A stretch of 64,000 nucleotides of DNA from Mytilus galloprovincialis (taxonomy: Eukaryota; Mollusca; Bivalvia; Mytilida; Mytilidae). The stretch spans positions 2,299,001-2,363,000 of the forward strand of contig NC_134846.1 in assembly GCF_965363235.1 (NCBI RefSeq). The letters are read 5' to 3'. Shown here piece after piece: positions 1-10,087 of this stretch. The position numbers were made by a program, and so were the translations under genes. The notes beneath the pieces are model-generated. The model saw only the letters and a list, made by a program, of their open reading frames with translations, made no database searches and was not told where the DNA came from. Numbering within the stretch: position 1 is the stretch's first letter; the number at the start of each line of letters is the position of its first letter.

Positions 1-1290
1 TATAGAATGCTGAAACACATTTTTTCACGGAGAAAACATGAATTTATCATTTCATCATGAAAACCTATTATAGTCCAGGCAATCTATGAAAAAAGGTTAA
101 ACTAATTGCAACATAATATATTATTGCTTTAATGTTATCAGATGACTGCCATATACAGCATATGAAAATCAAAAATGTATAAAGAGGTCAATTCGGGGGG
201 TCTAATTTGTGGATTTTGGCATGCAGATATTGTCACAAAGGGAGACAACTACAACAACAAGACTTTTAGTGTCGGTACAAACGTTATCGTTGATTTATTC
301 TTTAAAAATAATTATACAATGTGAAATTTCAATTGATGGTAAGTATCTCTAAATCCTATCTGGTCACGATGTTACAAATATGAATCTTTACTGTATATAC
401 CCGTATTTTTTTTTTAAATCTTTATAACTGTATAACAATTATACATCTTGCTCCAAATTTTGTGATTTATCAAGAGTATTATCACATAAACTTCCTTTAA
501 AGAGAGGGTGCATGTTGTTCGTTATACATTGCTGGGTGTACCAATTGTACCTTGTATATTACTTAACCAAACAGTATAACCAATGTTTAAATGGTTATGG
601 CTGTCCGCTTGATTGTCCGGGATGTTAAATAGCCACGTTTAGTCGGAAAAGGGACGTACCATCTGATTTAGAGAAAAGGGTATAAATAAAATAAACATGG
701 AGCTATAGATGGCATGTTGCAAGACAAAATATTTGCCCCTGTATTATATATTTAATTTTCAGTTGCAGTTGCAATTCATGATGGTATCCTGGTCCACCTA
801 CTCTATTCATCTTTTTTCTTTTGTTTCTTCTCCTGAATATGCATGCAGTTTTTGTCACCCTTGTATCAAGCAACAACAAAAAAAATCAACCAATCAAACC
901 GGCATAAATGTTTGTAATTACTGAAAAATATTTCGTTATTCTGATTTGCCACTAACCGTCTACTCCCTATTGGAATTGAGGCCTTTGAATCATGTTGATG
1001 CTGAGATTGCTACCACTAAAACCTTTTGAATCACTTTAAAATAAAATTCAAGCTGTTATATATACTGTTATATTCTTGAAAAAGTTGTTATCATTATAAT
1101 ATTTAATAAATAATCTGCTTTGGTTTCATAATATTTATACAAGGATAAAATTTAGTACTGTATATGGTGTTCTTTAAAATACTATCTCAAGTTTAAAAAA
1201 AAACAACATCACATTTGCATGCCATGAGGCTGTATTGTACGATATCCGAATTAAGAAAGTGCATTAGGAAATCAGCGCTCGTTATCGTTA
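1..1290. other. AT-rich stretch without recognised features
   Basis: I see no gene, RNA gene or repeat I can name here. The only open frame of note (709-924, plus) has no signal of a protein domain and is rich in Tyr, Phe and Leu as expected for random AT-rich DNA. Confidence 0.5.
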
Positions 1291-1745
1291 AGCCCCAGTC
1301 CCACTAGACCAAGATCGCACCACGCTCACCGCGATCTTAAATAAATTCAGATCGTGATGAGGTCATAGTATGAGCGGCATGAAAATGTAGATTTCCGTTG
1401 TTCTCACGATGCTACTACATCTTAATTACTCTTCTACAACGATCTCGCTTCGACTATTATTATACCACATTTTTACCGCGCTTATTCTGAGACCTCACTA
1501 CGCTTATCAAGATCTTTCTACGCTCATCACGTTCACACTACGATCATACCACGATTTATGCGATTGCAACACGATCTCACCACGCTTCTACTGCGATTAT
1601 AGCACGTTCTTATCACGATTATACTACGCTCATACCGCGATCTTACTACGTTCTCAGCAATAATGTCAACATCGTGTTCCATGTCAAAACAGTTCCATTC
1701 CTTCTATTTTTTATTAAATGAGGATTTCGCGGAAACAATACAGTC

Positions 1746-1892
1746 ATGCCACCAAAATCTACTAGAACACGTGGGCGTGGTGGTAGGGTTGATGTAGTGG
1801 AGGAGGAAGCTCTGGTAGTAACGAGTCCTAATCAAGCAGAAATTTTGGACCGACCAGTCGAACCTAAATTACAACCTATTGCTGGTCCATAA
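1746..1892 (+). pseudogene. Short basic open frame inside the TIR element
   Basis: The frame starts at an ATG at 1746 and encodes about 48 residues beginning MPPKSTRTRGRGGRVD, followed by an acidic stretch and then a stop. The Arg/Gly-rich start is typical of DNA-binding N-termini, but no domain is recognisable. It probably is the 5' end of a lost transposon gene. It could also be chance. Confidence 0.3.
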
Positions 1893-1961
1893 AGCTCAAA
1901 TGACGATATTTTAGTGAACGATACCAGAGATGACACAGATGTGTCAATAGATATAGGAATA

Positions 1962-2160
1962 TGTGGTATGAGTTCCAATGAAACAACTCTCCATCCAAGT
2001 ATGATTTATAAAAGTAAACCCTTATAGGCCAAGGTACGGCCTCCTACACGGAGCCTTGGCTCACACCCAATAACAAGCTATAAAAGGCCCCAAAAATTAC
2101 TAATGTAAAACCATTCAAACGGGAAAACAAACGGTCTAATCTATATAAAAACGAAAAGCA
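1962..2160 (-). repeat. Retroelement tail family A, nested copy
   Basis: The sequence reads as the reverse complement of the family A tail: TGTGGTATG at one end, then CAACTCTCCATCC, and later AGCTATAAAAGGCCCC and CATTCAAACGGGAAAAC. It lies wholly inside the 1291-2542 TIR element and so inserted after it. Confidence 0.6.
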
Positions 2161-2545
2161 TGGTTTAGCCGTTAGATAAAACGGACAAGAGGTCATAATT
2201 ACATACAGACAAACAAAACCTGGAAAGATTTAATATATTGTATGCGAAAATGATAATGAGAATGAAGGTTGTAGTATGAACGTAGTCAGGTCACGCTCTC
2301 GGTACGATGGTCTGCGCTCTCACTACGCTTCTACTACGACCTGATTTCGCCAAGACCGCACCACGATTGTTTTGAACATGTTCAAAGTTGGCCACGCTCA
2401 TCACGATCTTGAAGATCTCACCACGACCATGATACGACATTACTACGAAATTACTACGATCTACACGATCGTTCTACGATCATCAAAATTTGCATTTATT
2501 TCATAGATCGTAGTGCGATCGTGGCCTAGTGGGACTGCGGTATTA

Positions 2546-3069
2546 GGTGTTCGTTTGAAACATCAATGGGCAAGGTAATTAATCCCAAAATCTGCATTGC
2601 AATGCATATGATAGGTGGTCACCGTTAATCAGTATTCATATATTATGGTTCGTTTCATAGGAACCAAAAAGTTAAATCACCATATGCAACTTCGTGGTGT
2701 TTTCGATTTTTTTATTTATTTCAGAACGAAAGTGAAGTCAGAAAGAGTGTTATAACATATTGACAAACTAGAGTCCTCTATATACCTTATGCTCTTAACA
2801 TAGCACCAATCTCAATAAAAGACAACAAAAATACAAACGTATGTTTGTCTACTAGCTTGTATATAGAAATAAATAACTATGATGCAATTTTAATATGGAT
2901 GAAAAGGTACAAGCATGTAATGGGCTAACAAAAAGTTGAACATACAAATGTATGCATGCGACACAAACAATTCTAAAAGGTAACTAATCATGTTGCTGTT
3001 GTATTTAGACCTTACGCAGTGATGACTTTGGATTTATAAGACAAAAGCAACTTCTGTTAGGCAAATTCT
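2546..3069. other. Intergenic DNA 3' of gene 1
   Basis: No gene or repeat is recognised. The 3' end of gene 1 transcription should lie in the right part of this stretch. Confidence 0.4.
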
Positions 3070-3539
3070 TTATTTAGAGCATACAATACAGTTCACCTGA
3101 ACATTGTCGGTGTATGGCGGACATTGAATGGATCCGCACTTCAAAACAGAGATGTACAGTAAATGTTTTTCGTTATCTCTCTGACCTCCATACACATAGG
3201 CCGGATGAGCATCTACGCAAATATAAGGTGAGGGATTGTGAGTGTACGCGCTGGCCGCTAGAACACCATTGTACTCTTTTTTCCAACCCGGATAACAAGT
3301 TTGTCGCCCGGGAAACATCACAGAGGAGGAAGTGTTTCTACTTCTACACAAAACACATGATACATCTTCATTATAAGAACCGGTGATGATTTCATTTGTA
3401 TCAAATTCTGTTCCATAAATCCTACTTCTGCCGGAAGCTGTTTTATTACTGACTTCTGGATTATCTGGGAGGCACAGCATTGTTGAATCTCCACCTTTAT
3501 AACTTGAACTGTATGTAAACTTTTCTCCTGTAGCATAAC
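3070..3539 (-). CDS. Gene 1 exon 3 (C4-like Cys-rich domain)
   Basis: The acceptor reads TTAATTAG|GTTATGC, giving GYATGEKF at the start of the domain. The frame ends CSK then TAA. A canonical AATAAA overlaps the stop codon on the minus strand, so the 3' UTR may be very short. Confidence 0.88.
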
Positions 3540-6399
3540 CTAATTAATAGTATAACGTCAATTATTAAAAAAACTATTTGTTATTTTAAGTTTAATGTTC
3601 TGCAACTGGCTAAATATAACATCTCTCATTCAACAACAGTCAAAATATGTGCTATTTTAATACTTCTGGATTATCAAACATCTATTTTAAGGTTAATATT
3701 TAACTGGAATATAATTAGTATATGTTGTGTATAAGGTGTAATTTTGTACATGTTATAATTTTTATAATGCAAAAAAAATAAAAATTTATAACATCAACAA
3801 AAGTACCTTATACATGTTAAAGCATATACAAAATATTGTTTACAAATGGTTTTAACTTTAAAAATTTAAATATAAACTGAATAAAGCAGAATTTACATTT
3901 AAGATTTATTGAATAATAAGGAACCATAATCAAACCCTCATTATAGTGTTTGCTTTAGGTCACACATATCCCAAAGTTTCAGACTGAATGTTTTTATTGC
4001 TTCACTATTTGTATTGGCATAATGCATATATATATATATACAAGTCTAAATTGAAAACTACATTCAAACCTATGATTGGCTAGGATAAAACACGCATTTT
4101 TAATACGTGTGCACGTAAAACAAATTTCATCGTAGAAAGGTCTAAGTACAGCACAAACAACATTTTCCAAAAGACCAAAAACATGAAAAAGTATATTTAA
4201 ACAAAACGCATTTGACTAACAGGTCGAACAACTGATGTTCTTTAACCCTGCTGACGGCCATTGGCGATTGCTAAATAAAATTTATCACAAGATATAACAA
4301 AATGGATCTTAATATAACTTTAATACTAAACAGAAAATACTGCTGGTGATCCGATTGACAAATCTGTTGTAGAGTTGTCACTGGCTCAGACGTACTTATA
4401 AATATAATTATTTTCTGTGACTGTATCTTCCATTAATTTGTAGGATCCTTTTCTATAGATAATTTAGCTTATCTGTAGAATAACATGTTCTTGCCTTATA
4501 TATCATGTACTGTAGTACGACGTTAGATTAAAAACTGACGTGGAAAGGTAACACCCGGCCACCGAAAGCTTCATTTTTATGAAGCCCAGGTGATTGTGTG
4601 GTCTAGCGGGACGGCTACAGTGCAGGCGATTTGGTGTCACGATATCTTAGTAGCATAGGTTCAAATCCCGGCGAGGGAAGAGCAAAAAAAATAAATTCGA
4701 AAGCAAATTTACAGATCTAACTCTGTTGGGTTGATGGTTAGACGACTTGTATATATATACAAACCACATACATATTATCTCACAGTCTGATATGTGTTTT
4801 GGGATCGCTTCAATGGTATTTTCAACTCAACAAACAGTTATTCGATTTTGTTTAATCTATAAGCACACTTGGTTTTTTATAAATAAATTCAGATCTAACT
4901 TAAATGTTGATACATGTGACTGGAAATTAAATTAGACAATTATACACTTTATAGGCATTGAAGAAGTCGCTTTGTATCATTAAAAATGCAAACTTCTAAA
5001 ATTACCTTTATATATCATATCTGTATTTTTAGCAGAACAATCGTTTCTTCCCCATCGTATGTAAGTAGATCCTTGACCTATGGAGTAAAATTTATAAATT
5101 GCTTTTTAGGAAATTGTTTTTTGATTCTGTGCATTTATGCAACAATATACATTTATTTACATTATGAAGGCTTGTTCCCCAAAGAATATTCTTAATTCAC
5201 GAGAGTATCACAAGAAGGAATTTATTTTCCAGGGAATACATATCTTCGATTAATAGTAAACTCCAATGATTTTTTTATTCAAATAGAAAAAGTAGCGTTT
5301 TTGGCACCTGAAATCACCCCATGTTTCATGTCGTGGCCTTTTATAGCAGACTATTCAATATTGGTTCAACATTGTTGACGACCGTACGGTTGCCTTTAAT
5401 TGCTTAAATCTTCTTAATTTCACTATATCAATAAGTCATGCCACCATGTGACCACATGTGGAACAGGATCTGCCTACCCTTTCAAAGCACCTGAGATCAA
5501 CCTTGGTTTTTGTGTGGTTCGTGTTGCTTAGTCTTTAGTTTTCTATGTTGTGGCTTATGTACTGTTATTCGTCAGTTTGTCTTTGTAATAGTCATAGCGT
5601 TGTCAGTTTAATTTCGATCTATGAGTTTATTTGTTCTTTTGGTATCTTTCGTCCCTCTTTTTGAAAATATAATAATAAAGTACAACGTTACGAATTTAAT
5701 TTCTTGTTCTGGTTTTGAATTTAAACGTAGTCTTTTCTTAATGTGAGTACTGCAACAAGTTGTGCTAGTGGTAGAAAAATGCTACCGTTTTCCGTCTTAC
5801 ATGGTTTGGCAAAGGAAAGAAACGTATATTCCCGGACATTATTCGTTTTGATCTTCTGGTCAAAAACCAACATAATTCAGATTTTTTTTGCTGTAAAAAC
5901 TGCATACGTTTCTTGTCATATACCCTTAGATAGTGTACGATTGAAGGCCTATAAATAACAAAATATTTCGGAAAAAACGATCAAAACAATACGTGTTTGC
6001 CCCAAGGTGTATGTGTAACATTAACATGATGATAAATACCTGTTTCCACTTACTAATTAGGCTCTGTTCATGTTTTAATTTTTCATCGGCTAAACCTTTG
6101 CGCAAAGACGTAATTTCAACTTCTTGTTGTGAATATTGTAACTGCAATTTGTCCTGTATCAGCTTTCCGTTTGCTAACTCATTACGCAAAGACGTTATAA
6201 CACCTTGTTGTTGAGAATATTTCAAATGTAGGTCCTGAAGTAACATGTCCATATTTGTTAAGCGTTTTCCAATAACATCCGGGTCATTGAGAAGTATACG
6301 CTTTGACTGTGAGTTTTCAGACATCGGTTCCTCACATTTTGCCAGTATAACATTTGACACCGTCAACATAAATACAATAAGCATCTCAGTTTTCCACAT
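3070..6399 (-). CDS. Gene 1: secreted coiled-coil protein with short-chain collagen C4-like C-terminal domain
   Basis: Three exons on the minus strand: 6399-6054, 5077-5006 and 3539-3070, joined with phase-1 GT-AG introns to about 295 residues. Exon 1 gives a signal peptide (hydrophobic core MLIVFMLTV), the motif RILLNDPDVI and a coiled coil made of two near-identical 28-residue (four-heptad) blocks, each with YSQQ and ITSLR. Exon 2 carries STYIRWGR and one Cys. Exon 3 carries a compact Cys-rich domain (MLCLPDNPE, YGTEF, CVLCRS, CYPGWKKEYNG, YICVDAHP, CGS-CPPY, CIVCSK). This architecture matches mollusc proteins annotated as short-chain collagen C4-like, here with a coiled coil in place of a collagen stretch. 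A secreted, oligomeric extracellular protein is inferred; ligand unknown. The donor of exon 1 is chosen at A|GTAAGT because it gives the correct phase; a second GT 14 nt downstream would not. A tRNA-derived SINE sits in intron 2. Confidence 0.85.
4411..4758 (+). mobile_element. tRNA-derived SINE, composite, copy 1 (in intron 2 of gene 1)
   Basis: An RNA polymerase III promoter is visible: A box TGGTCTAGCGGG at 4599-4610 and B box GGTTCAAATCC at 4658-4668, 59 bp apart. The tRNA-like part (about 4592-4677) sits in the middle of a 348-bp unit with a conserved upstream arm (GTAGGATCC, GACGTGGAAAGGTAACAC) and a downstream arm ending in a TA run. A second copy lies inverted at 46316-46672, with the same order and boundaries. 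Confidence 0.8.
5006..5077 (-). CDS. Gene 1 exon 2 (72 nt, YIRWGR motif)
   Basis: Flanked by CCATAG| and |GTAATT. It encodes QGSTYIRWGRNDCSA and continues to MIYK, completing Gly codons on both sides in the usual family pattern. Length is identical to exon 2 of the two paralogues. Confidence 0.85.
5330..5400 (+). repeat. Degenerate core of retroelement tail A
   Basis: GTGGCCTTTTATAGCAGACTA followed by GTTGACGACCGTACGGTTGCC is recognisably the central part of tail A (GGCCTTTTATAGCTGACTA, GGCCGTACGGTGACC), without its 3' end. Confidence 0.5.
5430..5664 (+). repeat. PLE 3' tail family C, in intron 1 of gene 1
   Basis: Carries the ordered family C landmarks: CATGTGGAACAGGATCTGC, GCACCTGAGATCA, GGTTCGTGTTGCTTAG, GCGTTGTCAGTTTAATTT and the terminal GGTATCTTTCGTCCCTC. 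The family is tied to Penelope-like reverse transcriptase by the copy at 13185-13700. Confidence 0.7.
6054..6399 (-). CDS. Gene 1 exon 1 (signal peptide and coiled coil)
   Basis: Start ATG at 6399; a TATAAATA box lies about 90 bp upstream. Encodes MWKTEMLIVFMLTVSNVILA as signal peptide, RILLNDPDVI, then a duplicated coiled-coil block. The open frame runs past the donor into the intron to 5926, which is read-through and not coding. Confidence 0.82.
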
Positions 6400-6487
6400 T
6401 TCAATATATAGAACTTTAAACCTATGATAGATAAGAATGCACTAAGTACACGACAATATTGAAATCTATCTAAATGTCGTGTTTGTG

Positions 6488-6495
6488 TATTTATA
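6488..6495 (-). promoter_or_regulatory. TATA box of gene 1
   Basis: TATAAATA on the minus strand, followed by C as in gene 2. Transcription would start near 6460, leaving a 5' UTR of about 60 nt before the ATG at 6399. Confidence 0.55.
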
Positions 6496-6547
6496 AAACA
6501 AGAGAACATTGAGAACGAGAAAATATTGATTTAGTAACCACCTTGAT

Positions 6548-6602
6548 TCATAAATGTGGATAGAGTGTTGTCTCATTGACACTCATACCACATCTTCTTA
6601 TG
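6548..6602 (+). repeat. Tip of retroelement tail A
   Basis: GTTGTCTCATTGACACTCATACCACATCTTCTTAT matches the last ~50 bp of family A. The rest of 6400-6970 shows nothing else recognisable. Confidence 0.55.
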
Positions 6603-6969
6603 TCTAAAGAATGGCTCTGATGTTAATAAGCTAGGCTAGCTTACTCGGTTACAGTTTTCGGGTACGCACGTCACAATACTATAACACAATTTGAAACTTC
6701 TTATTCTCAAAAGTCTTCACTTACTCAGAAATTACATGTGCAAAGTCATGTTACTAATCAGAAAATGATAATAACTTATTATTATTAAGGTTCGTCCATG
6801 GTGCTTTTTTTTTATTAGAAACGCTCAAAATTTTAAAAGAAAATAATCCGATTTAAATTTAGAAGATTATCAATTTTGAATCCTGCGTCCATGACGTTCA
6901 CATAGTTATAAACTTACGTAGTATTATGGAATGTACTCTTCCGTTTTAAAAAAAAAACTTATCACCCGG

Positions 6970-7110
6970 TTCTTCCCTATGCAACACGACAAGTTCTATA
7001 TGTGACAGCGGATCGGCGTACCCTTCCAGAATACCTGATATCACCTATTGTTTGGATTGGGTTCGTCTCGATCAGTCTTTATATTCCTATATTGTGTTTT
7101 GTATGGGTAA
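6970..7110 (+). repeat. Diverged PLE tail (family C-like)
   Basis: GCAACACGACAAG, CGTACCCTTCCAGAA, CCTGATATCACC and GGGTTCGT occur in the same order as in family C (CAACACGAC, TACCCTTCCGGA, CCTGAGATCACC, GGGTTCGTG). Strongly mutated. Confidence 0.45.
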
Positions 7111-7309
7111 TTTTGTTTGTCATTTGGTCGGGGTTTTGTTCGGCAAATTTCGTATATTGTCCTTACGCAAAGCGATCACTGGAATACCGGAAAAAGCATA
7201 CAATAAAATGAAAATAGAAAAAAAAATAGTTTTAGCTCAGCATCATCGGTAGAAAACGACATCCACACAGCGTTTAGTAGAACAATACTACAATAACTTG
7301 TCAAGGTAT

Positions 7310-7435
7310 TCGTGTTTGTTCCGTCTGATAAGGCTGATAATAATATCATTATTGTATGACGTAAATTTTACATTAAGGTTCTACAAAAAAAAATCACGAA
7401 TTCACCATTATTCCAACTGACTCCATTTTCGAAAA
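7310..7435 (+). pseudogene. 5' fragment of a Penelope-like reverse transcriptase ORF
   Basis: The plus strand encodes FVFVPSDKADNNIIIV, stop, then RKFY and ITNSPLFQLT across stops. The same segment (FVFLPADIDAKNIIIV ... ITNSPTFQLT) precedes the reverse transcriptase at 60480-60330 on the minus strand. The fragment is therefore a decayed PLE upstream region, without the catalytic part. Confidence 0.55.
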
Positions 7436-7557
7436 AAACAAATCTGTAACAATCATGGAAAATGGAAAGTCCTTAATCAAGTTGCAAAATAAAATGAGAT
7501 GTGCCAATGCTAATACAACTGAATACTCAATATCATTGACCTACCACAAGTAGTTCC

Positions 7558-7745
7558 CCTTAAACTGATATAATCACAATCTGATACATGTAAGAGGGCG
7601 AAAGATACCAAAGATACATCACACTGATAAGTCTAAAATAAACTGACAAGGCAATCATGGCTAACAAAGAAAAAAGACCAAAAAACAAAAATGATACACA
7701 AAACAAAACATAGATAGGTAAAGATTGAGCACCACGAACCCCATC
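7558..7745 (-). repeat. PLE 3' tail family C, diverged
   Basis: Reading on plus: AGGGCGAAAGATACCAAAG, AAAATAAACTGACAAGGC, CATGGCTAA and CACGAACCCCATCAAA, the reverse complement of the family C end. Open frame 7560-7886 (minus) is only this repeat. Confidence 0.6.
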
Positions 7746-7889
7746 AAACAAACTTATCTCAGTAAACCATAACTGACCGAGGAGGACAGCATAATTTTTA
7801 TGACAAAGAGATGTGCTTACAATGTATATACATGCATACCAAATAAAAAGAAGGCTTGCCCAAAACAAATAAGCATCATTATGCATTCA

Positions 7890-8160
7890 ATACCTCCGAT
7901 GGATTTGAATTTTTTAAGGTATTTTTTGTCATATAGCTCTCCAAATGTTTCGGTACTTATACATCCACAACTTTAAATATTTGGCTTTGAGCGTTCCTGA
8001 TGAAGGTAAATAAAAAAAAGTGCCTCAGACGCATGAAATTAATAAACGTGTTGTTTTCATTTTTTTAACATCACTGGGTCGATACCTCTGCCGGTGGACA
8101 ATTAGTTCCCGAGGGTATCATCAGCTCAGTAGTCAGTACTGTACTGACATGATTTATGTT
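7890..8160 (+). repeat. Dispersed repeat, copy 1
   Basis: Shares GGATTTGAATTTTTTAAGGTATTTTT, TTTCGGTACTTATACATCC, GAGCGTTCCTGATGAAGGTAAAT and ACGCATGAAATTAATAAAC with 8672-8850. The right part (GGTCGATACCTCTGCCGGTGG, CGAGGGTATCATCAGC) resembles the repeat at 21930-22200. Confidence 0.55.
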
Positions 8161-8671
8161 GCGTAGGTAATTGTTAACGAACAATGTCTTGGCTGAGAGG
8201 TTCACCAATAATTCCACACTTTATAATGAAAAACACATCAACGTTTTAACATTTATTCTATCATTTATAATAAATCATGCATACAATTCACATATTCCTA
8301 TTCAATTCTTACGTAAATCAAATATTTTTTTCCATTCTTATTTATAGGAAAAAGTGAAACATAAAGCACGAGAAATTAGTGAATATCAAGTGTTCTATAA
8401 CGATTAACGGAGATACTCAAATATGATTAAGAGAGAAACACAGTTTACCGGTTTACAGTAACAATAAAAGAAGATGATTAACGACAAAAGATATGATTAA
8501 AGGAGCATGTTTCATGTAAAGCAAAATGTCAAAGGAGAAATATGTTTAAACAATAATAGTGTTGATCGTAATTCGCGACAATTTATAACAAATCTTTCTA
8601 CAATTGTCCGTTTATAAATTTTAAAATCATAATGAAACTTAGATTTCAACTCCCTCAGGCAAAGTTAACTT

Positions 8672-8850
8672 AAGATGGATTTGGGTTTTTTAGGGTATTT
8701 TTAGCTACATTTGTAGCTCTTCAAATATTTCGGTACTTATACATCCTCGGATTTTAAATATTTTGCTGTTAGCGTTCCTAATGAAGGTAAATCCAGAAAA
8801 GCGCTTCGGACGCATGGAATTAATAAACATTTTGTTTTCAATATTGTTTA
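8672..8850 (+). repeat. Dispersed repeat, copy 2
   Basis: Second copy of the 7890-8060 unit, same orientation, about 780 bp away. Between them (8160-8670) nothing else is recognised. The minus open frame 8705-8968 overlaps this repeat and shows no domain. Confidence 0.55.
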
Positions 8851-8969
8851 CGAAATTGTGTGCAGACAACTCTGTTAAAATTGTACCTAAGTTAGAGTTT
8901 TGATATGATAAATTAGGGTTTAGCTTAACAAAAATCTTTGGCCGGTTCATACCCAGACTCACAATCATC

Positions 8970-9620
8970 TTCCCATCTTGACCATTCTCTTTATTAAATA
9001 TTTTAGCAATCTTGGTTATAAACTATAGTAACCGCAGATCAGTGGTGTAGACGACTATACACGATTAGTATTTTTTTTACGCAAAACTCATTCATATCCA
9101 AAAGCTTTCCGAATGTTTATTAGTTTCGGTTTGTGGACACTTAATATAAAAACAATGATATGAATATGAGAAACTGTACAGTTAGAAATGGAAAGTAGTA
9201 GTACAGGTTAGAAAAAACTTACGGGTTCATTTTTCCTACCGTATAGGCGTTATACAAATGCAATTTATAACGTCAAAATTTAAAACAAGAATTGCCATTC
9301 ATATACATTCTACTTGATCAGAGATCGTAGGTTTTACAAAGTTTTCGCAACATACTTTTAGGGTTCCACTTTCCAAATTTTCCTTATAACAAAAAGACTT
9401 CTACAGAGACATCTGGTCATTTGTTTGTTTTCCTAGGATATCCATCAATCTTAAAAGTCGCTTTTATTATCATCTGAATGAGTATCATACAATCAGTACA
9501 GTACGTATTTCCAAGTGTTAAAAAAAAAATGATAATATTTATTCTAGAAAAAAATCCTCTTAAACGGTCGATAAATATATATATGATTGTAAAAAAAAAG
9601 AGTAAATGAAACGTATATCC
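8970..9620. other. Intergenic DNA 3' of gene 2, nothing recognised
   Basis: AT-rich, with homopolymer runs. The 3' UTR of gene 2 should lie near 9550-9620. Confidence 0.4.
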
Positions 9621-10087
9621 TTATTTAGAACAGACTACACAGTAAACTTGAACGTTATCCTTGTACGGAGGACAAGGCAGTGATCCGCATTTAATCGCTG
9701 TGACATACAGCAAGTGACCAGTGTCGCTTCCGGCACCGTTTACATACGTAGGATGAGCATCTATACAGATGTATGGAGATGGAGTGAGACTGTATGCGGT
9801 TGCAGCAAGTATGCCATTGTATCCTTCTTTCCATCCCGTATAACATGATTTCCTACCAGGGATCATTACTGATGATGACGTGCTACTGCTCCTACATAAA
9901 GCACAGGGTACATTCTTGTTTGCAGAATCGGTGGCAAACTGATTTCCAGCAAATTTTGTACCGAAGATATAGCTATTCCCTGATCCAGCTTTATCACTAA
10001 GTTCAGGATTGTTTGGGAGGCAGAGCATGTTTGAAGCACCGCCTCTATAATCGGAACTCCAGAGATATTTTTCACCGGCAGCATAAC
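9621..10087 (-). CDS. Gene 2 exon 3 (C4-like Cys-rich domain)
   Basis: Acceptor TTTCACAG|GTTATGC. Encodes GYAAGEKYLWSS, MLCLPNNPELSDKAGSG, CALCRS, MIPGRKSCYTGWKEGYNG, YICIDAHP, CGSLPCPPYKDNVQVYC and CSK-stop. Closest to gene 3 of the three. Confidence 0.88.

Larger units (their letters stand above)
1291..2542. mobile_element. Non-autonomous TIR DNA transposon, PIF/Harbinger-like, with a TTA target duplication
   Basis: The two ends are imperfect terminal inverted repeats of about 29 bp sharing CAGTCCCACTAG; the left one starts at 1291 and the right one ends at 2542. TTA sits directly outside both ends (1288-1290 and 2543-2545), which fits the 3-bp TWA target duplication of PIF/Harbinger elements. 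Both subterminal regions (1310-1660 and 2280-2520) are packed with short CACGATC, CACGCTC and TACGATC motifs. An open frame at 1746-1889 (plus) begins MPPKSTRTRGRGG and stops after 48 codons; it could be the remnant of an element protein. A retroelement tail (1962-2160) is nested inside. Superfamily assignment is an inference from the TSD only. Confidence 0.7.

Noticed and set aside
3114..3386. Plus-strand frame overlapping gene 1 exon 3
   Set aside because: Shadow of the real minus-strand exon; no domain. The same holds for plus frames over 9794-10000, 26948-27349, 22814-23107, 5993-6427 and 30459-30713.
4592..4677. Functional tRNA gene
   Set aside because: A and B boxes are present but the stretch lies inside a 348-bp repeated unit and does not fold as a clear cloverleaf by eye; a SINE explains it better.
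5926..6053. Extension of gene 1 exon 1 frame beyond 6054
   Set aside because: It reads through the donor into the intron; the spliced product keeps phase with exon 2 and matches the paralogues.
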